Assembly (NCBI GenBank): GCA_003024785.1
Contig: PUQB01000213.1
Coordinates: 328,486 to 392,485 of the forward strand
Length of the DNA: 64,000 nt
Source: Selaginella tamariscina
Lineage: Eukaryota > Streptophyta > Lycopodiopsida > Selaginellales > Selaginellaceae
Direction of reading: 5' to 3'
This document shows, in pieces, positions 23,016 through 34,692 of this stretch. The notes under the pieces are model-generated. The model saw only the letters and a list, made by a program, of their open reading frames with translations. It was not told the origin of the DNA and made no database searches. A program made the translations under genes and the position numbers. Position 1 is the first letter of the stretch, and each line of letters starts with the position of its first letter.

Positions 23016-24448
23016 GTTGTGTGTGCGTATCTTTGTGTCTATTGTGGGACATATGCTGTGTGTGCATATATGTGTTTTACTTAATATGTATGTGAATGTT
23101 TTATACGTATGTATGTGTGCATATACTTCATGTTTATACTTAATTTTTCCTTGGGGATCCACACTAGCAATAGTATTTTTAGAGTGCTACTTTTAGTTCC
23201 AATGTTCCTATACATTTAATAATGATAATAATATAAGTATTAAGTTATCAATTTAAACTCAAATGGACATAATATTATGGTAATTTCCCTTGTGTTCTCA
23301 TATACTTCAATTTTATTAAAGTGGCCTAACACAAGTTTTATATTTCAAAATATTATCTCCATTGACCACCATCATACACATCCCAGAAATGCTTTGCATG
23401 GAAAGAAGAGAAGTTACTCCACGTTTTAAGCCCACTATGGTGATTAAATCCTCGTATCATAACTTCCTAGGGTAATCTCCCAAGGTTTTTGATCCAATTA
23501 CAAACAACATGTTGCTGCAGACGAGAAATGCGTGCATAAGAGAATGGTGACTAGCGTGCACTATGATATAATCAGTCCACATTCTACAAGCATCCCCATC
23601 CCAAAAGGTTACAGACTTAGATTCACCACGTGCAAACTTAACTCAATTTCAGACTTGGGCTGCTCATAATTTTATGGATAAATCATAAGCCCAAGCTTGC
23701 AGTAGCAAGCCCTCTGAGACTGAACACACCATCTTAAATTTTCAACCAAGATTGACTACTTAAACAACAATGAAGTTAGGAGCACTTGCAAGTGGTAGTA
23801 TTTCGTCCTGGTTAGTATCGACATTTGTAAGTAGTAATTCATTGGTTGAAAGCCTCTTGAAACAAAGCAAGCTCCCAATAGTAGCAACCAGCTTTCACAA
23901 ACCTCAAGTTGCTTGTCCAGTGTTGTGAAAAATCAGGGTGTAGCTTTCAATTGTTCAGTTATTGGAGCCATAAGTTAACAATTAGAGGATTCTTGTAGAC
24001 TATAGCAAATGGGAAACAAAGTAGAAATAATGAGTAAATAATTGTAATGAAACAAGAGGAACAAGTTGAACAAGAAGTAAATAAGAACATGCATCAAGTA
24101 GAAATGGTTGAAGTAGAAATGCAAGAACATGATGAAACAATACAACAACATGAAGAAAATGATGATCAAGAAAGAGAACAAGAAGAACATAATGATGATT
24201 AGCAACAAGAATATGATGAAGAGGAAAATAATATTTTATCAAGATGATGCCTTAATATTGATATCATTGAAGCTTATAAATATTTTCTAACTCTACAATC
24301 CATTCCAAAGCATGCAAGATGCAATTCAACTTTTGTTTAAGAAGAAGGGCTCCTTAGTCTTAACCTCGAACAATGGCTAGTACTTGTTAATGGAATTTAA
24401 GTACCAACATCATGCAAGTCACTTTGTAGGTTTTTGAGCTCCCCAACT
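23016..24448. other. Repeat-like AT-rich DNA, no gene seen
   Basis: No intact gene. A segment at about 23198-23330 recurs at about 26188-26320. A glutamate/glutamine-rich 52-codon frame at 24047-24205 is low complexity and unsupported. Confidence 0.5.
23198..23330. repeat. Direct repeat, copy 1 (partner 26188-26320)
   Basis: Shared core is ATGTTCCTATACATTTAATA with ATGATAATAATA, then TCAATTTAAACT and TTCTCATATACTT-like sequence. The two copies are about 3 kb apart in the same orientation and flank repeat-rich DNA, so they could be degenerate LTRs of an old element. Confidence 0.6.
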
Positions 24449-24454
24449 TGAACA

Positions 24455-25058
24455 TGCTCGTGCTCGCACTAGGGAGCTAAGCCTTGGGCATTTGCTCAAG
24501 GGAGGTTAGGTCTCGTAACCAGGTGTGCTTAGGCACACTTGGCTAGGGGAGTGTCCTCTTTGGAATCTAAGGGTTGAACAACCTAAGTTCATTAGCAAAA
24601 GCCCTATCAAAAGATACTCGCAAGGTCGTGTACTTAGGGTTATCCAAACTTAGCCTTAGGGAGTTTGCTTAGCGCATACTCATGTCCTCACTAAGTACTA
24701 GCCCTAGGTCTAGGGTATGACTTGGCCACTCAAACCCTTAAGGGTTAGTCGTGATTCAAGGTACCCTTGTCGCCCTAAAGGGGTACTCCCGGATGAGAGT
24801 GATTCCTCGAGGGGTAAGTGACGATGCCTTAGCTGTATCACAGGTGTATATATGAGAACACATCTCCTTTGTAGGGTTAGGGCATGAGCTTGTTTAGGTC
24901 TACTGGGACAGGATCCTAAAGTCTACTCGGGTTATCCTGTAGGGTTCAGGGGGTAGTCATTCTAGGGGACTTAAGGTAGGACTCTAAGTCTTTTGCTTAA
25001 TGGCCACTTGGCAGCCACATGTTGCCAAGTGTTGGCCCTTTGGGTTAAAACTCTGACA
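24455..25058. repeat. Module B family insertion (604 bp) with target duplication
   Basis: Related to 10155-10935 throughout (GCTAAGCCTTGGGCAT, GGTTGAACAACCTAAG, CACTAAGTACTAGCCCTAGG). It starts TGCTCGTGC and ends CTCTGACA, and is flanked on both sides by TGAACA (24449-24454 and 25059-25064). The TG...CA ends and the target repeat suggest a solo-LTR-like insertion, about 180 bp shorter than the homologous part of the first copy. Confidence 0.6.
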
Positions 25059-25064
25059 TGAACA

Positions 25065-26440
25065 TTGAACAATTTTGCTACCAAGATGATGCCAATAAGC
25101 AAAAGGCTCTGTATAATTATCATCCTATCAAAAGAGGATGTTGTGAAGGCAAACAAAACACTTTGTAACACACTTGATTGTTAATTGATTCATAAAAATA
25201 CATAGTTAAGAATTCCTTTCAATCCTTAGCTCAACTTGTCCAAACATTTCGTGGGTCTTGTTAGAGCACTATCATGACAAATAAAAGCATGAAGATTTTG
25301 GAGATTAGTCACTACAAGTAAGTGCCTCAAGTTTTTTTACTCATATTTTCTAACATGGAAACCTTGTTTGTTAGAACACAAAGGAAATATTCCATAGCTT
25401 CAAGTGGCTCAAAAAAGATGCTTTCTTTAATCCGCACAAACAATGGGAGTTTTCATAAATATATCCAGCTTGCAAAAGGGCGTTCCACTATTTTTTAAAA
25501 CAACATGAAGTATTTGCCATAACGAAAATTGATAAGGAAACAAGTAACATAGTTATAACTTGTATTAATTGTGGAAGCTAGTTCCCATATATAAACAAGT
25601 TTTTGAAAATGGTGATCCTTGAGTTATTATTGAAGATGATGCATGTGAACAACAACAACAAAAACATACAATACTTATATGAAAACTTTAGAGTAAAAAA
25701 TCTAAAGGAGTTTCTCAACATTATTCTATCCTTAACATATATGCTAAAGGATTGAATCAACAAGGATAATAAAAGTTGTTTTTATCTTTTTCTTAAGCCA
25801 ATTTGATGATCTACATGTATATGGAGTACTTGTGACTTTTGATATTGACATCCAATGTGGAAACAAACTATTGTTAAGAATGTTCTAACAATGAGTCATA
25901 AGTAAAATGGGTCCTTAACCTAGTTATTATCTTTAACCTAGTGAGTTTATTCTTGAGTTGGGTTTAACTATTAATAATCCTTATTCTTAACTTAGTGAGT
26001 TTATCCTTAAGCTACCTTAACCTTATTGTTATCTTTAACTTATAAGCTGGCTAATTATTATCCTTAATTGAATGAGTTTATGCCTCTGTGCATGATCATG
26101 CATGATTCATGCATGATCTAGCAGCCTCGATAGTGCCATGTGAGTATAGGATTTAGGATGACCATTGATGAGGTGTTATAAGTGAGTTCTAATGTTCCTA
26201 TACATTTAATAATGATAATAATACATGAGAGAGCATGAATAATATTAAGTAATCAATTTAAACTTAATAACACGATACTCCTTGTCAACATAAGGTTTTC
26301 ATATACTTTAGCTTTGTTAAAGCATGTGACAATATTATAATTTACTAAACAACCACATGGGCAGCCAAGGACTCAAAGTTTGTGGCTCCTTGTCCATAGG
26401 CAACCAAGGACATTGAGTCTAGGACTTCTTTGCTTGGTAG
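25065..26440. other. AT-rich repeat-derived DNA, no gene seen
   Basis: No convincing coding frame. It contains a small local repeat (AACCTTATTG/TTATCTTTAACT-like units around 25910-26060) and the second copy of the 23198 repeat. Confidence 0.45.
26188..26320. repeat. Direct repeat, copy 2 (partner 23198-23330)
   Basis: Matches copy 1 over the core but carries an insertion (CATGAGAGAGCATGAATA) near 26223. Confidence 0.6.
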
Positions 26441-26845
26441 TCAAGAGTTAAGTTTGTAGTGAAAGTGCTTTGGACTTTCAAGAAAATACACAAAGTTGCT
26501 ACCATGTACACACCATTTTAATTGGTTTATGGAATAAAACTATATTCCCAATTGAACCAAGCATATGGGCTTGGAGATGGTGAAGACTTATAAAAGGTTG
26601 GTTCATTTAGAGAGCATGGATAAATCGTAAATACAAACCTTGCAACTTGTAAAGGCAATGCAACAAAAGTGGAATGCCAAATTCGATAAGAAGATTCGAG
26701 AACGACCATTGCATGTGGATAATTTAGTGATGCAATATGATAATCTATTAAATAAAACATTCTCGAAGAATTTCTTACTAAGATGGAATGGACCTTTCAT
26801 TATTGTGGAGGCTTATAAAAATGGGTCATATCACATAGGTTAATG
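26440..26845 (+). pseudogene. Gypsy integrase C-terminal fragment
   Basis: The plus strand reads TMYTPF*LVYGIKLYSQLNQ at the end of the integrase core, then WNAKFDKKIRERPLHVDNLV, LLRWNGPFIIVEAYKNGSYH. This is the usual end of integrase, in which a KF..GDLVL..D block precedes the R/K-W-x-GP-x-x-V block. It is broken by stops and isolated. Confidence 0.65.
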
Positions 26846-27648
26846 GTTACAAGTCAAAAGCACTTTCAAGTTTAATGGCAATGCTTGTTGTTTTGGTGGG
26901 ATTTATATCATAAAAATTTTGGATCATTTCCTTGGTAACCCAGTGTATATGTAATGGACCAATCTTCTACTCGTATTTATACGCCTCTATTTCTCTTAAC
27001 TATTCACTTTTACCCTTCATTATTTTTTCTTACATAGTTAACTTAATCAATATTATGTTAATGCATGTAGTTAGTGATTGCTTTGACCAAGCACCTTTCT
27101 TGCCATCTTTCTCATCACCTTCCTAAGAAGTTATTCAAATTTTTCCCAAGTTAAAGTCAAGTCTAACCCCTTTAATTTATGCATATAAGGTTAAGTCAAA
27201 CCACATTCTTTCATAATCCTTACCATTATACTTATGTAACCCTCATCTTACACCCTCTCTTACACCTCTATCTTAACCTACAATGTTATACATTCTTTAT
27301 ATTATTTTGAATCTATAAGGAAAACCAAGGCCCAATGGTTTGACCCAAGTAACAAATAAAGTCTCAAACTTATTCTTTTCTTTTCTTTCTTTGTAAATAA
27401 GTTTGGTGAGATTATAATGTTTTGTGTCTGGTTTTATGATGGAAATATAAGAATTAGTTAGTAAATAAATCATTATGTCATGGGTTTTATCTCATGTTTT
27501 CCATTTTTATTTTTATTTTTTTGCTCTTTTCTTCATGTGTGTGATGATTAGTAAGGACTACTATGATGTGCAATCATCAAAACCATCGAGTCTCAAACAC
27601 ATAAGTCCATGAGTGATTTCCTTTGAATCATCCTCATGATGGCATATT
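26846..27648. other. AT-rich, no gene seen
   Basis: Non-coding, probably retroelement-derived flank of the preceding integrase scrap. Nothing further is recognised. Confidence 0.4.
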
Positions 27649-28065
27649 GTCATAGTTTTTTATTATGATCGCTCTTTACTCTAGAGGTTGATTGTTGCTA
27701 CTTACTGAACTATGTTAACGAGCTTTAGGTGTAGAGAAAACAAGTCTGTTTAGTACACATAAATATTTAGTGATGGTTCGGTCGAGTGTTATTAATTTAT
27801 GTATTTACATAAAACTCTAGATAAAGCTAACACCTCCATTTAAAAAAACTCGTTCTTCATTTTTCATGTCCCAGTTAGATTATTGGTTGGTTCTGGTGAG
27901 TTTATATAAAAACACTTCTAGAGTTGACCTAACCCTAGGTTTTCTTAACCCCATGCCCTAAACTTTTCAGGATAGGGTTAAGGGAGATTAAATCACTAAG
28001 TAATATTCCATTGGGAATAAAATTCTGTGCCATGCCACTTTAAAAAACAAAAAATGGTGGGGGAG
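27649..28065. repeat. Module B family fragment (left part)
   Basis: Related to 9151-9560. Shared landmarks are CATAGTTTTTATTATGA, GAGGTTGATTGTTGCTACTTACTG, GACCTAACCCTAGG and the AATTCTGTGCCATGCCAC segment. It is diverged and stops where the first copy changes to its central part. Confidence 0.55.
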
Positions 28066-28384
28066 CCTTGAAAATTGAAGGCTACCCAGGCCTTCCAAGC
28101 TCATCAGGGTTGCTATAGAATGTTAAAAATTATTTAGGGTTACATAAAAAAGGTTTATTTTTTTATTTAGGTTTTCTACTAAGAATGCTAAAGTTAAATT
28201 TTAGTTTTATGTGGAAGGGTTAAATAAAATGTAGGCATTTTGTATGGATGGTATATTCCTAAAGAATATTTTAATTTACATTATGTGGTAACGTGGATTA
28301 ATTCAAGTATACTCTTTCTATGTATCATTCTCAGATGATTGCATTCAATATGGTTTTGTGATTTGTGAATCTTGCTTTGTGGGT

Positions 28385-30165
28385 GTTGGGGTCAATTAAA
28401 GATCATGAATCAATCTTGTGATGTCTGAGAAGCCCAAGAAGGACAAGAAACAAGTCAATATCTCTTTCATCTACAAAAGTTTGACAGTTAGGAATAGCAA
28501 AGTAAAGAAAATCTGCACAACAAAGGGAGGAGGTGTTTAGAGTTGTTTAGAGATGGACCTGAGCTGGAGTTTAATGAAAATGATGTTGGTACATCAAAAA
28601 ATGTACAGAATGTTGGAGCCTCTTCCAAGAAGAGGGCTAGAGTTTAGAAACCTCATTAGAGAGTTGCTTATAAGTGGGCATACCCAATGATTGGGGTGAA
28701 AAAGCCAAAGAAGCCTGATGAGCTTCCATAGAAGATCACTCTTATGAAGTGCAAGTGATGTGTTGATGTTGGACATAGAACAAAGAGGGAAGCACCACAA
28801 TGCAATTAGGAGCTTTGGGCTAGCTCAACTAAGCGTAAGAAGTTCAATGGAGATGGGAGCAAAAGGAGAAGAGAGTCTACATACCATTGCTAGAGTATGT
28901 GTCCACTTTCGATGATAAAGAAAAGTCTCAAGTGATTGTTGTTATGTGGCAAGCATACTATGTGCTAAAGCATGGTCTTCCCCTCTATGAGTATGAGCAT
29001 CTTTGTCAACATTTGATTGACATGGGAGTTGCAAACATGCCCAAAAGCAAAGTGTACAGCACATACCTTAACAAGGCATCTTGTAAAGAGTTTTCTTTGG
29101 CATTATATAATGTTCTTTAGAATTCTTTGTGTCTTGAGGTATCCAAGAGCCCTTGGTTTTCAATCATCTATAATGATAGCACTGGTAGATCAATGGAGGG
29201 GCATTTGATCATCTATGTTTGTTTTTTGAGAGATGTTAGACATGGAGAATCTCATGTAGCATTTGCTAGGTTAATTAAGATAAATGATGGAACCATAAAA
29301 ACCAAGTTTAAAGCTATAACCCAACTTATTGAAAAAATGGGTTTGTGCTTAAAAAAACTTGTGGTAGCTTGTATAGATGGGTGCTTTGTGATGGTTGACA
29401 GTCATAGTGGGTTAACCACCAAGTTGAAGACCCTTGTGCCGCATATGCTTTCCACCCATTGTCTTTTTTATAGAAATCTTAAAATTTCTATGCTAGTCAA
29501 GCTATGTCTGGTTTCCCTGAGTTTGTTTACTTAGACAAGCTGTGTAGAACTATCTACTCATGGCTTCATACATCAGGGAAGAGGATGGAGCATCTATCTT
29601 TTATGGAAAGTGCTCTTGAATTGCCAGATTGGAGAATGAATTCATTCAATCAGATTGCTCTCCAGAGGCAAGGTCATGGATATAATGGTGATAATCATGC
29701 CAGCATTATTAACTGAGTTTGGATCTAAGAACATGATCCTATATAACTAGCTCTTCAACTTTGGAATTTAGTATTGGATCCACTTGTTGGTTGATGTATG
29801 CTTTGAGTTGAACTACTTGAACAAAGTGTTTCAAGTAAATGTTATGAATATTGTCAGCATTTCCACCTTTGTTCAAGTCACAAAATCTGATCTTAAAAAG
29901 AAGTTTCTCAAGGATTTTACAAGTTGTGCCACTAAGCTTTTGTAAATGTTTGTGAATAAATGTGGAAAGCAAGGGGAAATTCACTTTGATGTTGTTGGGG
30001 AGAAACATATTCACAAGCTAAACTTTCTCTCATTGGAAGGCAGTGAGAGGTTATATTCTAGAGGCCTTTATGTAGCTAGGTACAAATTTTGTGGTAGCAA
30101 TTGGAGTAGAGAATGGCTGATGATGGTGTACTTTAACAATATGTATGCTTGTGGACACTGAGGTA
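28385..30165 (+). pseudogene. hAT-like transposase (DUF4371-type) remnant
   Basis: A decayed frame set runs along the plus strand. An N-terminal part with PMIGVKKPKKPDELP and a Cys-rich stretch may be a BED-like zinc finger. The best part, 29127-29500, reads SKSPWFSIIYNDSTGRSMEG, LIIYVCFLRDVRHGES, then LCLKKLVVACIDGCFVMV and TKLKTLVPHMLSTHCLFYR. This follows hAT-related DUF4371/ZNF862-like proteins (D-E-S-T-D then G-x-D-G-A-x-V-M then H-C-x-x-H-R). The catalytic Asp region is altered to YNDSTG. Stops and frameshifts are frequent, and no terminal inverted repeats were found. Confidence 0.6.
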
Positions 30166-31427
30166 ATTAGAGGTGAATTGAACTCCTTCACTCTAATGAT
30201 GACCAGTGATTCTGTAATTCATTCCTTCAAGACTGTTTGGGAGGTATGTAGGGATGATTTCACCATGAGATTCTTTTTCATGGATGATGAAACTCTAGGA
30301 AATCCTTGTTGTTGTCCCTGTTGATATAAAGAGGATTTTTATACCAAAATCACATTAAGAGCAACTTAAGAACAAGCATAACAATAAAGACATTGGAGAA
30401 GTATTATTGGTCTGAATAGCCCAGAAAATAAGTCTAAGGTAGAATGGGATGAAGTCTTTGGTGCACGGTAAAGAATTGTTATATTAATGTGTTGTGACCA
30501 TGATTTATATTAAGTTTTAATATCGTTAACTAACTTTGTGTTATTTAACATTATTTAGTTAAAATTTTTACAAAAGGCTAAATATTTTCCTAAGTTTCCA
30601 TAAAAAGACAAATTTACAAATCAAAGCTTCTAATGGGAAGGCCTCATCAAAACTTAGCCCTTTAGTTTGCAAGGTTGTAATTTCCAAGGCTGGTTATGTC
30701 ATATGTTAAGTAGGATAGGTGTGAGGAAAGCATGCTGGAGACTAAGAGGTGTCTGGTTTTTTCCTTGCCAGCTCAAGTGTCAAGGCGCAACCTTTGTGTC
30801 ACTATAGCTTTTAGTACTTAAGGGTCACATCCACACTATTATGCTTAAGTATGCCACATCCAAGGGGTTAGTTAACTCTATAATCCCAATCACACACTTG
30901 GAAGGTTTTGTTTCACTAGTTATACATATTCTCATTATTATGTTTCCGAGAGTTCACAAAAAGGGGTTTTATAATTGACATTTGCAAGTCACATTTATGG
31001 CCCCAAATGTAACTCTTAATTTTGATGAGCTATGGTGAAATAGTTGTTTCATACCCAAATGTATATTATCACTTTTTCACTTATATACTTGTCTTAGACC
31101 TTTGACAATGTCTCCTAAGTCAACTATTTACTTTCACCATGTATTATGTTAGATCACCCATTGAATAACTTACACACAAAATTACATATACAAAGGAATA
31201 TATATATATAACATACTTTGCATTATTAATATGAATACATGAAAAGAGACCTTACTTCCCATTATACCTCTTCACTTCCATATACCCCTTCTGCCATGTC
31301 AGTCCAACTGTCATAATTATTTACATCCTATTTCCTCAATTCAAAACTTCCTACTACAAAGAATTTCATACTCCATAGCTTTTCCTGTGAATTATACAAA
31401 TGCATTTCCTACATGCTCTTTTGACCT
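30166..31427. other. AT-rich intergenic, no gene seen
   Basis: No recognisable frame. It lies just beyond the 3' end of NAXD (minus strand). Confidence 0.5.
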
Positions 31428-31724
31428 TCAACACCATTCCCCACTGTCATCACTGCAACTATCGTATTGCTGGTGTCTCAACTTCTTCATCACCGTCTTG
31501 ATACTCTGCATAATTCTTCTTGTCTTGGAGAAATGCATCCACACACACACACACAGTACTATAAAATGGATCAGTTTATTATATAATACATCTCTTATAT
31601 GGAAAGGTTTCACCGCCCTTTAAAATGAATAAAGAACTTACAATTTGGAGGAGACATTCATGTTCTCACAAGGGGCAGAGTTCATCCATGCTGCACTTCA
31701 AACAGAATACATTAGAGCTCCCTC

Positions 31725-31779
<55 letters not shown>

Positions 31780-33035
31780 CATATATATATATAACATACA
31801 TACCATGTCTGCAGGTATTCAATAAGGTTTCCTGTCACAGTACTTCGTCTATGATGGGAAAACGCCACTTCAGCAGCCTTTCTGACCATCACGGCCCCTG
31901 CAAGTGCTCCGAGCATGGTTGGATTCTTTGATAACCTGATTTAATTACGTTAAACAGGCTTCGTGAATGTAATAATACAGCTTAAACACACCTTCCTACG
32001 GTCTGACTGGCGGCCGAATCCCCTTCCCGTGACCAAAATTGCCTTGCCCAGGAGGTAAACACCGCAACGCTGATAACATGCGAATAAAAGAGTTCATTAG
32101 TACTTTATATGATAATATAATATAGATACACCTGATGATATATTTAATATAGAAACAATACACATGTTTACCTATGCACACACAGATAACATAGATGCTA
32201 GAAATGGACATTTGATGTCTTTCTATTAAACACACACGCACATACATGTTGATGATGAAAGAAGTTTAATGGTCAAGTAGACGATCTGGATCTCTATAAT
32301 GTTCTGTTTTGAATTTATACATACCAGCCTGACAGCACGTCTCCTTGTCCACCACACCGCCTAGGAGCACCAAAGAAATCGCATGAAAGAACTGCAAACC
32401 AGTCACTTTTATAATGCATACACACCACGCAGTAATGTATGTGGATCTCTCTTATCGATGTTGTCTATGCAACTATGGAGTTATATATCTCCTTGCATGT
32501 GCATGTGTGTGTATGTGTGTGTGAGAGAGAGAGAGATTTCGTACCTGAGTTGCCATCACTTATGTAGTCTGTAAAGCCTTTCTGTATTATCGTGACCCCA
32601 CCCAAGCTACAAAAGCAAGTATAATGAAGCATGCGTGTGAGATATAGATTCATACCCAGGCATATAATGTATAAGAAACACACACACGTACACACACACA
32701 AACCAGGACAAATATACATCCTATGCAAATACATGTCAAATATATGAGAGCAGAAAAAGGAAACATTGTGTTCTATATATATGGATACATAAAAATTTGT
32801 ATCGTAAGTTAGGAAATATAATACTTGCATAGATAAATAAAAACGCATTTGACAACTTACCGGCTAGCTAGAGATTTTAACTCCTCTGGTATTTTATGGG
32901 TCTGGAGTTGATGCTCAGAGCCTTTAATCTTCTCGGAAAGACGTTTATGCTCGTTTATGTTGGGTGTTAAAATGGCTAATCCATACCCAGAAATTAAATC
33001 CGGGTCATTGGTTACTAAGAAAAGTCCATCCTGCA

Positions 33036-33068
<33 letters not shown>

Positions 33069-34526
33069 TACATATTATATCTAGTGTATGTTATAAATAC
33101 TCAAAAGAAATGAAAAATGTATTGTACCCCATCAAGGACCATCGGAATTTCTTTTGCTCGTGCCCTTCGAATAATTTCAGCAACGCAATCCTGAACAACG
33201 ATATTTTAGCTATAGAATAAAATATGTTTAGCTATACAATAACAATTATACACTTAGTACACATTGAAAGTATGCAAGTGGACATAGTGTCTATAACCTA
33301 CGACAGAAATGTGATTATGTGCTGTTAAAAATATTATACACACTATTAACACCAATACTATCTTAGAATAAGCAGGATAAATATTGTCGACTAAAGTATA
33401 TACACAACACAAGTATGTTTAATATAACAACCATAATTAGAGGATCACGACCAAGTCCAGGTCCTATAACAAGGCAGCTAAACCCAGAAATCCATTTGTC
33501 TAACTCCGTAAGAACTTTGTTTTTAGTGGCCTCCTTGTTTTTCGCAGACTCTCCAAGCTCGTGGGACTCCATGAATATGGGATGCACAATTAGCTCAGGA
33601 CTGTAGCTCTTGATCACTGTAGCTGCACCGTTTTTACAAAAACATGTGAAAGATCAGCTCCCTGTACAAGAAGCAGCGAGGGATTAGTATATTTGGTGAG
33701 TTGTGCGTGCGATAGTCTTCAACGTAATATGTATTCATAAGCATCCAAAGAATACATGTCCCTATACATCTTTAAGTAACTCGACTGCTCTTATTATCCC
33801 TTAAATCCAGGTAATATACTTGATGCTTACCTAGACATATATGTGTTCATTCACTTCAAGCAGATATGCGTATATTGTGTTGATGAAAGTAATACATACA
33901 TATCAACGAATATATACATACAAAGTCCAGATACACAGTTTCTCATATTTTCTAATAGTTATTACTATTTTCGGGAAAACTCAAGATATACATTTGCATA
34001 TTTTATTTACTACTGTGTATGCATAAAGGTAACATAATTCTACACATCGGCAGCTCACTTAATGTATATATCCATATATGAGACCGATATGCTACTGTCT
34101 CTACAAGTTGCTTACAATTTTCAGAGCAGAGATTGCTGAAAAATAAGGTGCTCCAGTGTACTCTCGACAACCACCAATGACCGCAATCTTTCCTAAAAAC
34201 AACTCAACATAATAATATATATGTATACGTGTGTATACGTATGTTTGTATATACAGACCTGCTTGTCCTTTGTGCTTTTCGGGTGCCAACGGTGGAACAA
34301 TGTTCCTAATAGCCGGCAAAACATCCTCTAGCGATTGCTTCCCCATTTCAACGGCCGTAGATTTCGATCCAAGTGATGAAATCGCTCTCACAGGAAGATT
34401 ACAAACCAATCTGTGCAGTGGGGCAATCTGCATAGGAATTATCTGTGAATAAATTGGAAAATAGCTACAAGAAGAAAATTTTACCTTGATCGCAGCTCCT
34501 GTGAACATCACATTAGGGCCATTCAT
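31428..34526 (-). CDS. NAXD: ATP-dependent (S)-NAD(P)H-hydrate dehydratase
   Basis: A metabolite-repair enzyme that dehydrates the damaged cofactors NADHX and NADPHX back to NADH/NADPH using ATP. Minus-strand exons: 34526-34485, 34427-34259, 34192-34116, 33661 to about 33380, 33190-33128, 33030-32861, 32606-32545, 32391-32325, 32069-31992, about 31938-31790, then one or two short C-terminal exons to the stop at 31428 (tentative). Phases agree across most junctions. Family blocks in order: LAPEKHKGQAG, GGCREYTGAPYFSAISAL, VIKSYSPELIVHP, GPGLGRDPLI, VLDG-DGLFLV, AILTPNINEHKRL, GVTIIQKGFTDYISDG and GAPRRCGGQGDVLSG, the last being the ATP/catalytic G-G-x-G-D site. NPTMLGALAGAVMVRKAA comes near the end. 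In exon 4, a T5 run at 33638-33642 lacks one base needed for frame. The acidic C-terminal tail (SCSDDSGEW) is unusual. Divergent from RSP9. Confidence 0.9.
31727..31792. repeat. (CT)n(CA)n(TA)n compound microsatellite
   Basis: Three successive dinucleotide runs close to the 3' splice donor region of the NAXD penultimate exons. Confidence 0.9.
33033..33063. repeat. (CA)n microsatellite at NAXD intron 5 acceptor side
   Basis: A CA run abuts the splice acceptor of exon 6 (on the minus strand a TG run ending in TGCAG). Confidence 0.9.
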
Positions 34527-34692
34527 CGTCTGGCCATCTAGCAGCAATACCCATGCCGCGTGTCCGCAAGAAATCTATTAGGTTTCTTGCAGACGCACAA
34601 TCCACCGTACACGTGTCAACCACTTCCATTTGTCCACGTGTCAATATCTAGGCGCGGAAATTCAAATTGGGGAGATTAGTTTTTTAGGGTTG
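34527..34692. promoter_or_regulatory. Bidirectional promoter region NAXD / RSP9
   Basis: 166 bp between divergent start codons, GC-richer than the surrounding introns, containing CCACGTGTC at about 34634 and ACACGTGTC at about 34609. These are ACGT-core (G-box-like) elements of the kind bound by plant bZIP and bHLH factors. Confidence 0.5.

Noticed and set aside
24047-24205. Open frame rich in Glu, Gln and His (52 codons)
   Set aside because: Low-complexity GAA/CAA/GAT runs in repeat-derived DNA; no domain, splice context or paralog.
32465-32848. Long minus-strand frame around a NAXD exon, reading HTHTHTCTC-type runs
   Set aside because: Mostly intron microsatellite translated by chance; only 32545-32606 within it is exon.
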